A DNA stretch of 64,000 bases from Calothrix parasitica NIES-267 (lineage in GTDB: Bacteria; Cyanobacteriota; Cyanobacteriia; Cyanobacteriales; Nostocaceae): positions 124,001-188,000 of the forward strand of contig NZ_AP018227.1 in the NCBI RefSeq assembly GCF_002368095.1, written 5' to 3'. The stretch's first letter is position 1; the number at the start of each line of letters is the position of its first letter. Shown one piece after another: positions 46,719 to 56,084 of this stretch. The translations under genes and the position numbers were made by a program. The notes under the pieces are model-generated. The model saw only the letters and a program-made list of their open reading frames with translations. It did not search any database and was not told the DNA's origin.

Positions 46719-46853
46719 ATGGCTCAAACAACTGGATTCGTTCGTGGTGGACTTGCTATCAGCAAGATTTTAGTCAGTTATGATAAATCTACTAATAATG
46801 TCAAAGAAGATACTCTTAATCCAACTTCAGAAGTAGAAAAACAACAGGGTTGA
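46719..46853 (+). CDS. Possible 44-aa peptide, unrecognised
   Basis: An ATG-initiated frame of 44 codons begins MAQTTGFVRGGLAISKILVS and ends with a hydrophilic Asn/Thr/Glu-rich tail and TGA. The N-terminal 20 residues are moderately hydrophobic with GG at 10-11, which could suit a leader or amphipathic helix. There is no clear Shine-Dalgarno. A CTCAAGAT...ATCTTGAG hairpin follows. The frame stands out in a non-coding region, but without homologues it may be chance. Confidence 0.35.
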   Translation: MAQTTGFVRGGLAISKILVSYDKSTNNVKEDTLNPTSEVEKQQG

Positions 46854-47021
46854 TATATTCTTATCTCAAGATAGGTACTTAATATTACTAATCTTGAGAT
46901 GCTAGCAACAATCATAAAATTGAATATACTTCGGCAGTTTTTGATTGCGAAAGGGTTTATGGATATTTAAAGGAATCACCTGTAAATCATTTTGATTTCT
47001 ATGTATTAACAGAGTCATATC

Positions 47022-47174
47022 ATGTCCGGTTAATCAGTTGTCATTACGAACGCAGCGATAGCGTAGTGAAGTAATCCCAACACTTTGCGATTGCTATGTC
47101 CTGACGGACACGCTTTGCTAACGTTTCACGTAGTGACCCTCGCAATGACATATCGCAACTAATTTAGCGGACAT
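47022..47174. mobile_element. MITE with 6-bp target duplication
   Basis: The ends ATGTCCGGTTAATCAGTTG and, read inward from the right, ATGTCCGCTAAATTAGTTG form terminal inverted repeats. CATATC flanks both sides (47016-47021 and 47175-47180). The 153-bp element carries the GTCATTRCGA...CGCAATGAC palindrome family also seen at 28037, 53989 and 56780. It lies within 75 bp of the nuclease start, so it may influence that promoter. Confidence 0.75.
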
Positions 47175-47248
47175 CATATCACAGCATTTGAGTGACTCAA
47201 AAATTTTGGCATCTTTTGGTATAAGTATTAAAGAGGAGACACCTTTCC

Positions 47249-50200
47249 GTGGCGACTGTATTTATCAACGAGTTTCATTACGATAACTCTGGTGCAGACA
47301 CTAATGAATTTATCGAAATTGCTGGTGCTGCTGGAACTGACCTAACAGGTTGGTCAATTGTTCTTTATAACGGAAATAATGGAACTGTATACAATACTGA
47401 AAATTTAAGTGGTACTATTCCCGACCAAAGTAATGGTTTCGGTACAGTTGCTGTTGATATTAGTGGAATTCAAAACGGTTCCCCAGATGGTATTGCTTTA
47501 GTAGATAACAATAATAATGTAGTCCAATTTCTCAGCTACGAAGGAAGTTTCATTGCAGTTGGTGGTCCAGCAGATGGAATTACCAGTACTGATATTGGTG
47601 TCTCTCAACCTGGTTCAACTCCTGTAGACAGTTCTTTGCAATTACAAGGGGAAGGTAGCGAAGATTCAGATTTCAATTGGGTTGCTGTTGATGGTAGTAA
47701 CACTAAAGGTAGTATCAACGCATCACAAACTTTTTCCGATGGTGATTCCGAGGAAGATACAACTGCTCCCGAACTCAACGATTCAAACCCACTAACCCCA
47801 GAAGACGACACAACTGATGGTTTAGTTGATGCGAATTTAACAATTAAATTTAATGAAAACGTCCAGAAAGGTACCGGTAATATCGTTATCAAGAAAGCTG
47901 ACGATGATTCTGAAGTCGAAACTTTCGACATTGCGACCTCGACAGCAGTTACTGTTAACGGCGATAGTGTTACTATTAATCCTACAAATAACCTTGAACC
48001 ATCAACTGAATTCTATGTAGAAGTTGATACTGGAGCGATTCAAGATACAGCAGGTAACAGCTTCGTGGGAATTTCTGGAAATGAAACTTGGAACTTTACC
48101 ACTGGTACGGAAGATTCAATTACCCCAATCTACACAATCCAAGGAACCGCTCATACTTCACCGCTTTTAAATCAATCTGTTACCACCACAGGTATTGTCA
48201 CAGCAGTTGATAGCAATGGTTTTTATCTCCAAGACGCTATGGGAGATAATCAAAATGCAACCTCCGACGCGATTTTTGTTTTCACTAACTCTGCTCCGAC
48301 AGTTACAGTTGGTGATGATGTAGAAGTTAGCGGTACGGTTAGCGAATTCACTCCTGGTGGTACCGATACCAGAAATCTTTCCACAACTCAAATTAGTAGT
48401 CCTACCGTAACCGTAAAATCGAGCAGTAATCCACTTCCCACAGCAACAATAATTGGTACGGGTGGTAGAGTTCCCCCTACTGAAAATATTGATGATGATG
48501 CTTTTACCAGCTTTGACCCCGATACAGATGGGATAGATTTCTTTGAATCGTTGGAAGGAATGTTAGTAACTGCGAAAGATGCAGTAGCTGTCTCTCCTAC
48601 TAGTCGTTTCGGAGAAATTTTTACTGTTGTAGATAGCGGTGAAAATGCGACTGGGATTAGTGAAAGAGGTACGCTCAATATTAGCCCCGATGACTTTAAC
48701 CCCGAGAAAGTCCAAATCGATGAAGATTCAGATATTTTACCAGGATTTGATTTCCCTAATGTTGACGTTGGTGCAAAATTAGGAGATGTAACAGGGGTTG
48801 TTGGTTATGGTTTCGGTAATTTCGAGATTTATCCAACTCAGGAATTTACCGTCACTCCTTCGACTCTCCAACCAGAAACCACAACTATAGAAGGTGGTGC
48901 AGATAAACTGACAGTTGCTAGCTACAACGTTTTAAATCTTGATCCCAATGATAGTGATGGGGATGAAGATGTAGCAAATGGAAGATTTGACGCAATTGCT
49001 TCTCAAATCGTTAATAATCTGAAGACTCCTGACATCATTGGTTTGCAGGAAATTCAGGATAACGACGGTTCTGACGATGCAGGTGTAACTGCTGCTAGCG
49101 ACACTTTACAACAGCTAGCTGATGCAATTAAAACAGCAGGTGGCCCGACATATAGTTTTATTGATAATACCTTTATTGGTGATAAAACTAGCGGTGGTCA
49201 ACCTGGTGGTAATATTCGTACTGCTTTCCTTTATAATCCCGAACGTGTTGGTTTAGTAGAAAATTCGGTTGAATCGATTCAAGATAGCGACCAGCAAACC
49301 AATGAAGATAATCCTTTTAACGGTAGTCGCTTACCAATAGTCGCAAAATTCACTTTCAACGGTAAAGAAGTTACCGTTGTTAACAATCATTTTTCTTCTA
49401 AGGGTGGTAGCGCTCCGATTTTAGGTTTAGAGCAACCTTTTGAAACGCGACAAGAAGAGGTCACAGTCAACGGAAGTCTTGATGAACGTCAAGCACAAGC
49501 TAACGCTGTTAAGGATTACGTCGATGGAATTTTAGCTGATAACGCTGACGCTAATGTTGTTGTACTTGGTGATTTAAACGAGTTTGAATTTGTTTCTCCC
49601 GTAGAAACTTTGGATGAGAGTTTAACTAACTTGACGAATACCGTTGCTGAAGACGAACGTTACAGCTTTAACTTCCAAGGTAACTCACAATCTTTGGATC
49701 ATATTTTAGTTAGTGATAACTTAGCGAATAAAGCAGAGTTTGATATCGTACAGGTAAACTCTGAATTCGCGGAAACTACGCAAAGAGCTAGCGACCACGA
49801 CCCATTAATTGCCAGTCTGTCATTTCCTCAAGAGAACATGGATAAAATTAATTTAAGCCAAATTGGTACCTATATCAGTGAAGATGGTGCGGAAATCGTT
49901 GCTTACGACCCTACAAACAAGCGCTTGTTTGTAACTACTGGGGACACGGTTGAAATTATTAATATTAGCGACCCAGCTAACCCAGAAAAGTTTGGTGAAA
50001 TTGATGTAACTTCTATCGATGGTGTAACCTACGGTGGTGCTAATAGCGTTGCAGTCAACAACGGTATTGTTGCTGTAGCAGTTGAAGCAGATACCGCGCA
50101 AGATAGCGGTATCGTGGCTTTCTACAACACTGACGGCACATTTATAAAATCTGTTACAGTTGGTGCGCTTCCCGATATGCTCACCTTTACCCCCGATGGG

Positions 50201-53200
50201 ACTAAGGTAATCGTAGCGAATGAAGGGGAACCCAACGATGATTACGACGTAGATCCAGAAGGTTCTATCAGTATTATCGATATTTCTGGTGGTGTTGAAA
50301 ACTTAACCAATACAAATGTAACTAGTGCTGGTTTTACTGGTTTCAACGACCAACAACAAACATTGATAGACGCAGGTGTTCGCATCTTTGGTCCTAATGC
50401 AACAGTTGCTCAAGATTTAGAACCTGAATACGTTGCAGTTTCTGCTGATAGTTCAACAGCATTTGTAACTCTACAAGAAAACAATGCTGTTGCGGTTCTT
50501 GATATTGCGACTGCGACTGTAGAAGCCATTAAACCTCTTGGTTTCAAAGATTACAATGCTGAAGGAAATGGCATTGACGCGAGCAATAGAGACGACGGTA
50601 TAAACATCCAAAATTGGCCAGTTTTGGGGATGTACCAACCCGATTCAATTGATAGCTTCAAGGTAGGAGGTCAGACTTATTACATTACCGCAAATGAAGG
50701 TGATGCTCGCATCCGTCCGGATGGGGATATCGAGGACGCAGACGGTAATGTAATTACAGAAGAAGGGGATATTTTCAACGAAGAAGCACGAATTGGCGAT
50801 GATGAGATAGTTCTTGACCCAACTGCTTTCCCAAATGCTGAAGAGTTAAAGCAAGATGAAAATCTCGGTCGTTTGAAAATTACCAATACCCTTGGTGATA
50901 CCGACGGAGACGGGGATTTCGATGAACTTTACTCCTATGGTGGTCGCTCCTTCTCTATCTGGGATGACCAAGGTAATTTAGTATTTGATAGCGGTGACGC
51001 TATTGCTCAAATTACCGCATCTCAAACTCCTGAATTCTTCAATGCGAATGATGGTGATACAGAAGAATTTGACGAACGTTCCGATGATAAAGGTGCTGAA
51101 CCCGAATCAGTAACCGTGGGAATGGTAGATGGTAAACCCTACGGATTTATTGGTTTAGAACGCGCTGGTGGTGGTGTACTAGTTTACGACCTCAGCGACC
51201 CTACCGCACCTGTATTTAATCAGTACATTCGTACAGAAGGAGATATTGCTCCAGAAGGATTGAAGTTTATCGCTGCAACCGATAGTCCTAGCCCCAACGA
51301 GAAACCAATGTTGGCTGTTGCAAACGAAGAAAGCAAAACCACTACGCTTTACGAAATTGCGACTTCTGATTTTACCTTACAACTTCTTCATGCAACAGAC
51401 CAAGAAGGTGGTATTCCTGCATTAGAAGATGCTCCTAACTTCTCAGCAGTTCTTAATGCTTTGAAGAACGAAGATGCAGATAGTGATGGAAATGCAGATT
51501 ATGAAAATACTTTGCTTCTATCTTCCGGTGATGCTTATATTCCCGGTCTGTTCTTAGATGCTTCCGCTGACCCCTCATTAGCTCCTTTGTTGGGTGAAGA
51601 AGGTCGAGGTCGTTCCGATATCATTATTCAAAACGAACTGGGATTCCAAGCAATTGCTTTAGGAAACCACGAATTTGACTTGGGTACCGAATTTGTTGCT
51701 AGTGTAATTGCTCCCGATGGTGATTATCCAGGTGCAAATTTCCCTTACCTCAGTTCCAACTTAGATGTCAGCACCGATGAAAATTTAGCACCTTTAGTAG
51801 CTGCTGACGGACAAGAAGCTAGTACAATTGCCGGTAAAATTGCTAAAAGCGCAATCGTTACCGTTAACGGTGAAAAAATTGGTGTAGTTGGTGCGACTAC
51901 TCCTACCTTAGCCAGCATTTCTTCTCCTGGTGATGTGACAATTTCACCAGAGAATCCAGAAGATATCGCAGCATTAGCGGCTGAAATTCAAGCTTCAGTT
52001 GATGCGCTACTAGCAGATAATCCAGACCTCAACAAAGTTGTCTTGATATCTCACATGCAGCAGATAGCCATTGAAGAACAATTGGCTGGTTTGCTCAAAA
52101 ATGTAGATATTATCATGGCTGGTGGTTCTAACACTCTCTTAAGTGATTCCACTGACCGTTTGAGAGATGGAGATTCTTCCGGAGGAGCTTATCCCATTGT
52201 TAAAACAGATGCCGACGGTAAGCCAGTTGCGGTTATAAATACTGACGGTAACTATAAATATGTCGGTCGTTTAGTAGTTGACTTTGATGCCAACGGTAAT
52301 ATCATTCCTGGAAGCGTCAACCCCGATGTAAGCGGTGCTTACGCTACAGATGATGCAGGTGTAGCCGCTGTTAACGGTACTCCCGACCCCGAAATCGTGG
52401 CAATTACCGATGCTTTACGCGAAGTAATTACCGATTTAGAAAGCAACTTCTTCGGTGTAACCGACACATTCCTCAACGGTACTAGAGGTAGCGTTCGTAC
52501 TGAAGAAACCAATTTGGGTAACTTAACTGCTGATGCTAACTTAGCTGCTGCAAAAGCTGTTGATGATTCAGTCGTAATTTCCATCAAAAATGGTGGCGGT
52601 ATCCGCGATAATATCGGTAGAGTTGTTACACCTCCCGGAGCAACCGAACCCGAATTTTTACCTCCCGAAGCCAACGAGCTTGCAGGAAAGCCAGAAGGTG
52701 GTATTTCTGAAGTTGATATCAAAAATGCTCTGCGTTTCAACAACGGTTTAACTTTATTAACCGCAACTGCTGAAGAATTACTAGCTATCATCGAACATGG
52801 TGTATCAGCTTCTGAAGACGGTGCGACACCAGGACGCTTTCCACAAGTCAGTGGTTTAAAATTTAGCTTCGACGATGATTTACCCGCAGGTGATAGAGTA
52901 CAGTCCTTAGCGGTTGTCGATGAAGACGGTGAAATTATCGATGTAATCGCTAAAGACGGTGAATTACAAGGTGATGCAGGTCGTACTTTCCGTCTCGTTA
53001 CCTTGGGATTCCTTGCTGGTGGTGGTGATGATTATCCCTTCCCCCAAGGAGAAAGCGCGAATCGCGTTGATTTAAATCAAGATGAAGAAGCAGAACGAAC
53101 TGGTGAAGCAACTTTTGCTGAAGATGGTTCCGAACAAGATGCTTTAGCTGAGTATTTGCAAGCAAACTTCTCCGAAGAAAACCCCTTCAGTGAAGAAGAC

Positions 53201-53797
53201 GTAGCACCAGAACTAGATATGCGGATTCAAAACCTTGATTTCCGCGAAGATACTGTCTTAGAAGGTTTAGAAGGTTTAGTTGAAGAAATCGAAACTACAA
53301 CTCTTGCAGACGGAACCACAGTCGAATCGATAGATTTAACTGGTTTAACCGGTCAAGCAACAATCAATTACACTATCAGTAGAGAAGCTAACTTCGACAA
53401 CGAAGTTTACTTCTACGAAGTTGACAATATTAACGGTACTGTTGATGGAATAGCAGTTGGTGAAGAAGGTTATATGGAAGCTGCTTTAGGTAACGTTATT
53501 TCTCCAGTATTCTCCATTAGCGATGATAATACAGAAACCGCAGACGCTCAATTTGATGCAGGTTCTGTAGTAGTTCCTTTAATTATCGCTGATGGTACTT
53601 TTGATGAAGCATTCAGTGGTGATGCAGATATTTACTTCTCATATTTGGGTGCTAATACAGATAACGGTAGCTTCGACCACATCAAGTTGCTTGATAACAA
53701 CACCCTCGGTTTTGAAGATTTACCTAACGGTGGTGACGAAGACTTTAACGATATTCAAATCACCATCAACAACATTACTCAACAGGTAACAGTTTAG
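47249..53797 (+). CDS. Multidomain extracellular nuclease and 5'-nucleotidase
   Basis: A 2182-residue protein. It has a lamin-tail domain (about 1-155), a Big_5/SwmB-like Ig domain (170-290) and an ExeM/NucH OB-fold part with an endonuclease/exonuclease/phosphatase domain (about 554-850). That domain shows LTVASYNVLN, IGLQEIQD, VVLGDLNEFE and ASDHDP. A choice-of-anchor-I beta-propeller-like region (864-1369) follows. Next is a UshA-type metallophosphatase with 5'-nucleotidase C-terminal domain (about 1375-1940; LLHATDQEG, ALGNHEFD, VISIKNGGGIRDN), then a DUF4114 tail (2104-2182, FEDLPNGGDEDFNDIQITI). There is no signal peptide, so type I secretion is likely. It would cut DNA and release phosphate, matching the pst genes. 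The GTG start at 47249 follows AGGAG by ten bases. Confidence 0.92.
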   Translation: MATVFINEFHYDNSGADTNEFIEIAGAAGTDLTGWSIVLYNGNNGTVYNTENLSGTIPDQSNGFGTVAVDISGIQNGSPDGIALVDNNNNVVQFLSYEGSFIAVGGPADGITSTDIGVSQPGSTPVDSSLQLQGEGSEDSDFNWVAVDGSNTKGSINASQTFSDGDSEEDTTAPELNDSNPLTPEDDTTDGLVDANLTIKFNENVQKGTGNIVIKKADDDSEVETFDIATSTAVTVNGDSVTINPTNNLEPSTEFYVEVDTGAIQDTAGNSFVGISGNETWNFTTGTEDSITPIYTIQGTAHTSPLLNQSVTTTGIVTAVDSNGFYLQDAMGDNQNATSDAIFVFTNSAPTVTVGDDVEVSGTVSEFTPGGTDTRNLSTTQISSPTVTVKSSSNPLPTATIIGTGGRVPPTENIDDDAFTSFDPDTDGIDFFESLEGMLVTAKDAVAVSPTSRFGEIFTVVDSGENATGISERGTLNISPDDFNPEKVQIDEDSDILPGFDFPNVDVGAKLGDVTGVVGYGFGNFEIYPTQEFTVTPSTLQPETTTIEGGADKLTVASYNVLNLDPNDSDGDEDVANGRFDAIASQIVNNLKTPDIIGLQEIQDNDGSDDAGVTAASDTLQQLADAIKTAGGPTYSFIDNTFIGDKTSGGQPGGNIRTAFLYNPERVGLVENSVESIQDSDQQTNEDNPFNGSRLPIVAKFTFNGKEVTVVNNHFSSKGGSAPILGLEQPFETRQEEVTVNGSLDERQAQANAVKDYVDGILADNADANVVVLGDLNEFEFVSPVETLDESLTNLTNTVAEDERYSFNFQGNSQSLDHILVSDNLANKAEFDIVQVNSEFAETTQRASDHDPLIASLSFPQENMDKINLSQIGTYISEDGAEIVAYDPTNKRLFVTTGDTVEIINISDPANPEKFGEIDVTSIDGVTYGGANSVAVNNGIVAVAVEADTAQDSGIVAFYNTDGTFIKSVTVGALPDMLTFTPDGTKVIVANEGEPNDDYDVDPEGSISIIDISGGVENLTNTNVTSAGFTGFNDQQQTLIDAGVRIFGPNATVAQDLEPEYVAVSADSSTAFVTLQENNAVAVLDIATATVEAIKPLGFKDYNAEGNGIDASNRDDGINIQNWPVLGMYQPDSIDSFKVGGQTYYITANEGDARIRPDGDIEDADGNVITEEGDIFNEEARIGDDEIVLDPTAFPNAEELKQDENLGRLKITNTLGDTDGDGDFDELYSYGGRSFSIWDDQGNLVFDSGDAIAQITASQTPEFFNANDGDTEEFDERSDDKGAEPESVTVGMVDGKPYGFIGLERAGGGVLVYDLSDPTAPVFNQYIRTEGDIAPEGLKFIAATDSPSPNEKPMLAVANEESKTTTLYEIATSDFTLQLLHATDQEGGIPALEDAPNFSAVLNALKNEDADSDGNADYENTLLLSSGDAYIPGLFLDASADPSLAPLLGEEGRGRSDIIIQNELGFQAIALGNHEFDLGTEFVASVIAPDGDYPGANFPYLSSNLDVSTDENLAPLVAADGQEASTIAGKIAKSAIVTVNGEKIGVVGATTPTLASISSPGDVTISPENPEDIAALAAEIQASVDALLADNPDLNKVVLISHMQQIAIEEQLAGLLKNVDIIMAGGSNTLLSDSTDRLRDGDSSGGAYPIVKTDADGKPVAVINTDGNYKYVGRLVVDFDANGNIIPGSVNPDVSGAYATDDAGVAAVNGTPDPEIVAITDALREVITDLESNFFGVTDTFLNGTRGSVRTEETNLGNLTADANLAAAKAVDDSVVISIKNGGGIRDNIGRVVTPPGATEPEFLPPEANELAGKPEGGISEVDIKNALRFNNGLTLLTATAEELLAIIEHGVSASEDGATPGRFPQVSGLKFSFDDDLPAGDRVQSLAVVDEDGEIIDVIAKDGELQGDAGRTFRLVTLGFLAGGGDDYPFPQGESANRVDLNQDEEAERTGEATFAEDGSEQDALAEYLQANFSEENPFSEEDVAPELDMRIQNLDFREDTVLEGLEGLVEEIETTTLADGTTVESIDLTGLTGQATINYTISREANFDNEVYFYEVDNINGTVDGIAVGEEGYMEAALGNVISPVFSISDDNTETADAQFDAGSVVVPLIIADGTFDEAFSGDADIYFSYLGANTDNGSFDHIKLLDNNTLGFEDLPNGGDEDFNDIQITINNITQQVTV

Positions 53798-53862
53798 AGA
53801 TATAGGAATTCTAAACAAACTAACTGTTAGTTCACTTTTAGAAATTAGGCTATTAATTATTT

Positions 53863-53900
53863 ACACCTAGTAACCGGGCGGTTGGCTGGGTGTTTTTTTT
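53863..53900 (+). terminator. Rho-independent terminator of the nuclease gene
   Basis: ACACCTAG and CTGGGTGT pair (one G-U), with an inner AACC(GGGC)GGTT, then eight Ts. It lies 65 bp past the nuclease stop and is a textbook intrinsic terminator. Confidence 0.85.
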
Positions 53901-53988
53901 CATAATTAGATAAATTGTGATATAAGATTCGTAGTTGCGCTGTCTTTACTTCCTCTCGAACATAAGTAGGTAGACAAAAATATTTACC

Positions 53989-54061
53989 GTCATTGCGAGC
54001 GAAGCGAAGCAATCCCAGCCCTTGCGATTGCTTCGTTTCACTTCGTTCTACTCGCAATGAC
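53989..54061. repeat. Palindromic dispersed repeat (GTCATTGCGAG family)
   Basis: GTCATTGCGAG at 53989-53999 and CTCGCAATGAC at 54051-54061 are perfect inverted arms, with a second inner palindrome (GCAATCCC...GCGATTGC). Relatives lie inside the MITEs at 28013 and 47022 and as a half copy at 56780, so at least four copies are in this window. Confidence 0.75.
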
Positions 54062-54124
54062 ATTGTGTAATTAATTTTGTTTAATTACTTATTTACTAAT
54101 CTCTTTCTCTAATTAAAATTCATC

Positions 54125-55288
54125 ATGGATAAAATTAAAATAGCTATTGTAGGTGCTGGTTTAGGAGGTTTAACTTCTGCTGTTGCATTGCATAAAAAAG
54201 GTTTTAACGTAGAAGTTTATGAGAAAGCCCAAGATTTTCGTCCTGTTGGTGGTGGTTTAGGATTGCTACCAAATGGTTCCAAAATTCTAGATAAAATTTA
54301 TCCAGGAATAGTTGAAGAAATTAAAAATTTAAGTTGTCACGTCAAAGAAACTGTTTTAAAAAATACTCAAGGTGAAAATATTCTTACTCGTCGCTCTAAT
54401 AGATTTGAAGATAATTATGGCTATCCTTTAATAACAGTTTGGTGGTGGCGATTGCAACAGACCTTAGCATCAAAACTACCTACAAACATGATTCATCTCA
54501 ATCATCGCTGCACTGGTTTTTCCCAAGATAATGAAGGTGTAGATATATATTTTGATAATCAAGAAGAGAGTAAAAAAACAATTCGTGCTGATTTATTGAT
54601 TGGTGCTGATGGCATAAAATCTGTTGTCAGGAGAAATTTAATTGCAGATGGCGAACCTCGTTTTTTAAATAGTATGTCTTGGCGTGCCGTAATTAAAAGC
54701 GACCAAGAATTAATAAGTCCCGAGCAGATGAGTTTTGTTAGAGGACACAGGGAATTTATGTATTTGTTGAATGTTGGTAACGGAGAAATAGCTTGGCTTT
54801 ACCGACGAAAATCTGAGGATTATTCCCTTTCTGCAAACAAAGACGAAGCAAAATCTCGCGTTTTAGAACAAATCGCTGAATGGGGAAAACCTTTACGCTC
54901 TTTAGTCGAAGAAACTCCCTCCGAAAGAATCTTGGAAGGAGGGATTTGCGATAGATTACCGATAGATTATTGGAGTAAAGGAAGAGTTGTTTTATTAGGT
55001 GATGCAGCCCACCCAATGGCTCCAGCAGCAGGACAAGGAGCAAACAGCAGCTTTGAAGACGCTTGGGTAATAGCAGAGAGCTTATCAAATGCATCTAGTA
55101 TTAGTGAAGCTTTAACCAATTACGAACAACGTCGCATTCCTCGATTAAAAATTATTCAAACCCGTAGCGCTAGAGGTGAAATGCGTTACTACGAAACCGA
55201 AAGCGAGAAATTAGAGAGGGAACAGCAGGAACCTGACGAAATGAGTGCAGAAGAATTTGGTCAATTTGTACATAATTCTCCGATTTGA
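54125..55288 (+). CDS. FAD-dependent aromatic-type monooxygenase
   Basis: A 387-residue class A flavoprotein monooxygenase (PHBH/UbiH/zeaxanthin-epoxidase-like). It hydroxylates or epoxidises a ring substrate using NAD(P)H and O2. It has an N-terminal GxGxxG (IAIVGAGLGGLTSAVAL), the middle LLIGADGIKSVVRR (DG motif), and RVVLLGDAAHPMAPAAGQGA (GD motif). All three FAD/NAD(P)H motifs are intact, and there is no signal peptide or membrane helix. The substrate is not predictable. It stands alone, between the palindromic repeat and a spacer. Confidence 0.92.
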   Translation: MDKIKIAIVGAGLGGLTSAVALHKKGFNVEVYEKAQDFRPVGGGLGLLPNGSKILDKIYPGIVEEIKNLSCHVKETVLKNTQGENILTRRSNRFEDNYGYPLITVWWWRLQQTLASKLPTNMIHLNHRCTGFSQDNEGVDIYFDNQEESKKTIRADLLIGADGIKSVVRRNLIADGEPRFLNSMSWRAVIKSDQELISPEQMSFVRGHREFMYLLNVGNGEIAWLYRRKSEDYSLSANKDEAKSRVLEQIAEWGKPLRSLVEETPSERILEGGICDRLPIDYWSKGRVVLLGDAAHPMAPAAGQGANSSFEDAWVIAESLSNASSISEALTNYEQRRIPRLKIIQTRSARGEMRYYETESEKLEREQQEPDEMSAEEFGQFVHNSPI

Positions 55289-55569
55289 TTATGACTAATT
55301 TTGAATTTAAATTCTTCAACAAAGCTTAATCCATTTATTTGATGACTATCTAAGTATAAACATTTACTTAATAAATGCATATCATACTTTTATGAATATC
55401 TAATTACAAATAATGGCTATATAGATAAATAAAATAGTTATTTCCTAAAAAGTTGATAAAGATAGTGTTTTGAGCCTTGACAACTAATCTCTTGACTTCC
55501 ACTTATTAGATAGTTATCACTGATGCAGGGATACAACTTTTAATACATATTTTGTAAGTGAGACTTAAG

Positions 55570-55902
55570 ATGATTAACAAATTAATGGTCAAGCTAGCAG
55601 CAGCAACTTTAGGCTTAGGAGCAATGGCAGCTCCTGCTTTTGCTAGTGAGGGCACATTCACAGTAGAAAATGCGGGAGATTCAAAAATAGTCAGAATTGA
55701 GGCAGCGGAAGTTGGTAGCAATACATGGCGTAGCTTTACAGGTAGTACGATAAATACTGGTGAGGAAATTACCCTTGAATGGGATGAGTCAACAAATGAT
55801 TCAAGCTGCGTTTGGAAATTACGCGCAGTTTACAGTGACGGTCCTTCCGAACCTGAAAAATTCAACTTCTGCGAGGAAACAGCAATTGTATTTGATAATT
55901 AA
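55570..55902 (+). CDS. Small secreted protein, unknown function
   Basis: A 110-residue protein. It starts MINKLMVKLAAATLGLGAMA with a signal peptide ending AFA (about residue 20-23), and the mature chain is about 87 residues. The mature part is acidic, beta-rich in look (SGTFTVENAGDS, ITLEWDEST) and has two cysteines (SSCVWKLRA and NFCEET) that may form a disulfide. An in-frame GTG 12 bases upstream is less likely. No family is recognised. It has its own terminator downstream. Confidence 0.75.
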   Translation: MINKLMVKLAAATLGLGAMAAPAFASEGTFTVENAGDSKIVRIEAAEVGSNTWRSFTGSTINTGEEITLEWDESTNDSSCVWKLRAVYSDGPSEPEKFNFCEETAIVFDN

Positions 55903-55944
55903 ATATTTATAATAATTTCTGAGTAAAAATTATCACAATTAAGC

Positions 55945-55977
55945 AACCCGGTTTTTTGAAAAAATCGGGTTTTTTGC
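55945..55977 (+). terminator. Terminator after the small secreted protein
   Basis: AACCCGGTTTTTT and AAAAAATCGGGTT form a long hairpin with one mismatch, followed by TTTT. It lies about 45 bp past the stop codon. Confidence 0.75.
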
Positions 55978-56084
55978 TAATCATTATTAATTGACTTACT
56001 AGTACTTAATCGCATTAATTTTGCAGGTAATAATTCGTAATGCGTTAACGCTGTGACAAGTAATCACGTTATTACATCGCTTTA

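Larger units (their letters stand above)
44952..47248. other. Long intergenic region between EPS cluster and nuclease gene
   Basis: About 2.3 kb of AT-rich DNA between two divergent genes. It contains a strong hairpin (45203-45244), a palindromic structured element (46177-46286), a 44-codon ORF (46719-46853) with a hairpin just after it (46865-46900), and a MITE (47022-47174). Otherwise I see no genes. It must contain the promoters of both the EPS operon and the nuclease gene, which I could not pick out. Confidence 0.5.
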
